A stretch of DNA of 64,000 nucleotides from Isosphaeraceae bacterium (GTDB taxonomy: Bacteria; Planctomycetota; Planctomycetia; Isosphaerales; Isosphaeraceae). Both the position numbers and the translations under genes were made by a program. A model generated the notes under the pieces. It was not told the origin of the DNA, searched no databases, and saw only the letters and a list, made by a program, of their open reading frames with translations. The stretch is from positions 3,986,859 to 4,050,858 of the forward strand of contig BPJS01000001.1 in NCBI GenBank assembly GCA_026004735.1, read 5' to 3'. Below, one piece after another: positions 62,789-64,000 of the stretch. How positions within the stretch are numbered: position 1 is the stretch's first letter; every line of letters starts with the position of its first letter.

Positions 62789-63957
62789 TCGGTCAGCCGA
62801 GAGCCGGTTGTGTGGGCGATCCGCTCGAGCCACCGGGCGAAGGCGGCCTGAAGCTGGTGGTCGGCTGGCTGATCGGCGGATTGAGGTGCGAAAAGGGCAA
62901 ACTCGCAGTCGGCCAGAAGGGAGCGGGTGGCATCGGCCAACTCGGGCTGGTGGGCGAGGGCTTGGGCGGCCTCGGACGGAGTGGGCCAGGCCGGCAGCCC
63001 GACGCCGCTGGAGCGGAGGATCTGCGAGACGTGCCGGACGATGCCGCGGGGCACCTGGGAGTCACGCGGACCCGAGGCGAGCCAGTTGCGCGCCTGCTGG
63101 ATCAGAGCCGCTGGGCCGGCTGTTGCGACGGTGGCGCGTCGGATGCGGCGTAAGGCCAGTACGCCGATCAAAACCACCAGAAGTGCGACAGCCGAAATGG
63201 CTCCGGCGATCCCGGCGAGGTGGCCGAGTCGGCTTGGCTCCTGGGACGACAGTGCCGCGTCGGCGTCGAAGCGCGGCGGGGGTTCGACGTCGAGGGTCAG
63301 GCCGGGAGCGGTCGCGGTCTGGAATCGTCTCGAGACCGGGTCGAAGGTCGAGACCCGCAGCGGGGGAAATCGGAGGGGTCCGGGCTGGTTCGGGCGGATT
63401 CGGAAGCGGACCGTGCGACGGGGCGGATCGGGGGTGACCGCCACGCTGGATTCGACCAACACGGCAAGGGAGCGATCGGGTAGCCAGCCCAGGCCCGAGG
63501 GCGGGGGGCTGGTGGCCAGCGCACCGGGGCCGTCGAGGGTGATTTCGACGGTCAGTTCCTGGCCGACGCGGATTCGGTCGGGGACGAGACGGCGGGAGAG
63601 GCCGACGGTGCCGACTCCGCCGAGGAAGTCAGGGCCTCGGCCGATGGCGGGCACGGGACGGACCGTGACGCGGACGGGGCGGGTCCGGCCGGTCCAATCG
63701 CCACGATGCGTGCTCAGGCTGGGGAACAGGAATGTGCCGGACTGGCGGGGGATGATCCAGGCGCGGGCTGGTTCGATGGGGAGGCAATCAGCCCAGGGGA
63801 GCTGAGGCCAGTCAACGGTCAGGCGTGCTTGGGGGTGGTTGGGGTCGCGGACGTGGGCGTCGAGGGGCTGGCCGACGTAGGCCGAGTCGGGCAGGGCGAG
63901 TTGGGGCGGCGCGTCGCCGGCGAGGGCGAGGATCAGAGCGGCTTGGAGGATCAGCAT
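62785..63957 (-). CDS. BatD-like membrane protein (aerotolerance family)
   Basis: 390 residues from ATG 63957. Signal peptide (LILQAALILALAGDA), several beta strands in two repeats (LTVDWPQLPWADCLPIEPAR; GLSRRLVPDRIRVGQELTVE ITLDGPG), then a membrane helix (AGIAGAISAVALLVVLIGVLA) near residues 255-275, a basic stop (RRIRRAT) and a cytoplasmic helical tail. The layout and the phrase VRVGQELTVEITLxG-type fit BatD ('oxygen tolerance'), which works with VWA/BatA proteins. The upstream gene of the same strand lies outside the window. Sequence likeness is moderate. Confidence 0.75.
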   Translation of the reverse strand: MLILQAALILALAGDAPPQLALPDSAYVGQPLDAHVRDPNHPQARLTVDWPQLPWADCLPIEPARAWIIPRQSGTFLFPSLSTHRGDWTGRTRPVRVTVRPVPAIGRGPDFLGGVGTVGLSRRLVPDRIRVGQELTVEITLDGPGALATSPPPSGLGWLPDRSLAVLVESSVAVTPDPPRRTVRFRIRPNQPGPLRFPPLRVSTFDPVSRRFQTATAPGLTLDVEPPPRFDADAALSSQEPSRLGHLAGIAGAISAVALLVVLIGVLALRRIRRATVATAGPAALIQQARNWLASGPRDSQVPRGIVRHVSQILRSSGVGLPAWPTPSEAAQALAHQPELADATRSLLADCEFALFAPQSADQPADHQLQAAFARWLERIAHTTGSRLTD

Positions 63958-63972
63958 GAGGCGTGGGAAGCC

Positions 63973-64000
63973 TTACCAGTCGGGGCGCGCGGGGTTCAGA
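63973..64000 (-). CDS. Possible C-terminal end of the next minus-strand gene
   Basis: An open frame from the window edge ends at a TAA (63975-63973) with residues NPARPDW before the stop. It would be the gene before the BatD-like gene, 15 nt from its ATG. Too short to identify; BatA/VWA-type or another envelope protein is the natural guess by gene order. Confidence 0.35.

Noticed and set aside
1..64000. CRISPR arrays, insertion sequences, prophage, tRNA or rRNA genes
   Set aside because: No regular repeat-spacer pattern, transposase, integrase, phage gene or RNA-gene pattern was seen on reading through.

Overview
The window is a gene-dense, high-GC stretch of a bacterial chromosome that most resembles a planctomycete. 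Indications are paired ExbD genes, a futalosine-type menaquinone gene, BatD/DUF58-type membrane proteins, several unassignable exported proteins, biosynthetic genes scattered singly (hisE, purM, trpG, moeA), and many GTG/TTG starts with ATGA/GTGA overlaps. The taxon is an inference from gene content; there is no rRNA gene. I saw no tRNA, rRNA, insertion sequence, prophage or CRISPR array.

Layout. 1-7.3 kb (+): end of an ExbB/TolQ gene, two ExbD genes, an unknown membrane protein, then a heavy-metal P-type ATPase joined to an SPFH (HflK-like) domain, followed by two more SPFH genes, all translationally coupled. 7.3-16.2 kb: trmB, hisE, a GT-C-like membrane protein, a dual-specificity phosphatase, a DsbD-type reductase, purM, a class II-like cytochrome c and a lipoate-protein ligase homologue. 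16.4-22.1 kb (+): the 2-oxoglutarate dehydrogenase complex (sucA, sucB, lpd). 22.4-29.6 kb: a GT87-like protein, a two-gene coiled-coil/membrane pair, lnt, moeA, trpG/pabA and a His-rich secreted protein. 29.9-34.9 kb (+): an ABC exporter operon with a large coiled-coil permease and an unknown partner, closed by a clear terminator. 35-44.2 kb (+): mqnD, acnA, the pyruvate dehydrogenase complex (pdhA, pdhB, pdhC, lpdA) and a second small cytochrome c. 44.5-53.2 kb (+): two exported proteins (one a Tat-type aldo/keto reductase), a PDZ protein, galT, a GH57 glucanotransferase, and a DUF58/membrane protein pair. 53.2-61.4 kb (-): a tightly overlapping operon queF, SAM hydrolase, bioA, bioD, zinc-ribbon membrane protein; then ECF sigma, anti-sigma and an exported protein; and two small unknowns. 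61.5-64 kb: a DEAD-box helicase with a good promoter, and a BatD-like protein.

Functional themes. Central carbon oxidation dominates: OGDH, PDH and aconitase are all here, with a lipoate ligase homologue that may serve the two lipoylated E2 proteins, menaquinone synthesis and two small c-type cytochromes. The envelope is the second theme (ExbBD, SPFH proteins, DsbD, Lnt, ABC exporter, BatD/DUF58, ECF/anti-sigma).

Points most worth a second look: (a) the P1B-ATPase::SPFH fusion followed by two coupled SPFH genes; (b) a change in strand composition between about 37.4 and 39.7 kb, from C-rich to G-rich on the given strand whatever the gene direction, as expected at a replication origin; (c) two frameshifts, in the ATPase and in sucA, each one extra C in a C run inside an otherwise intact gene, hence probably base-call errors; (d) a SAM-hydrolase gene coupled to the SAM-consuming bioA.
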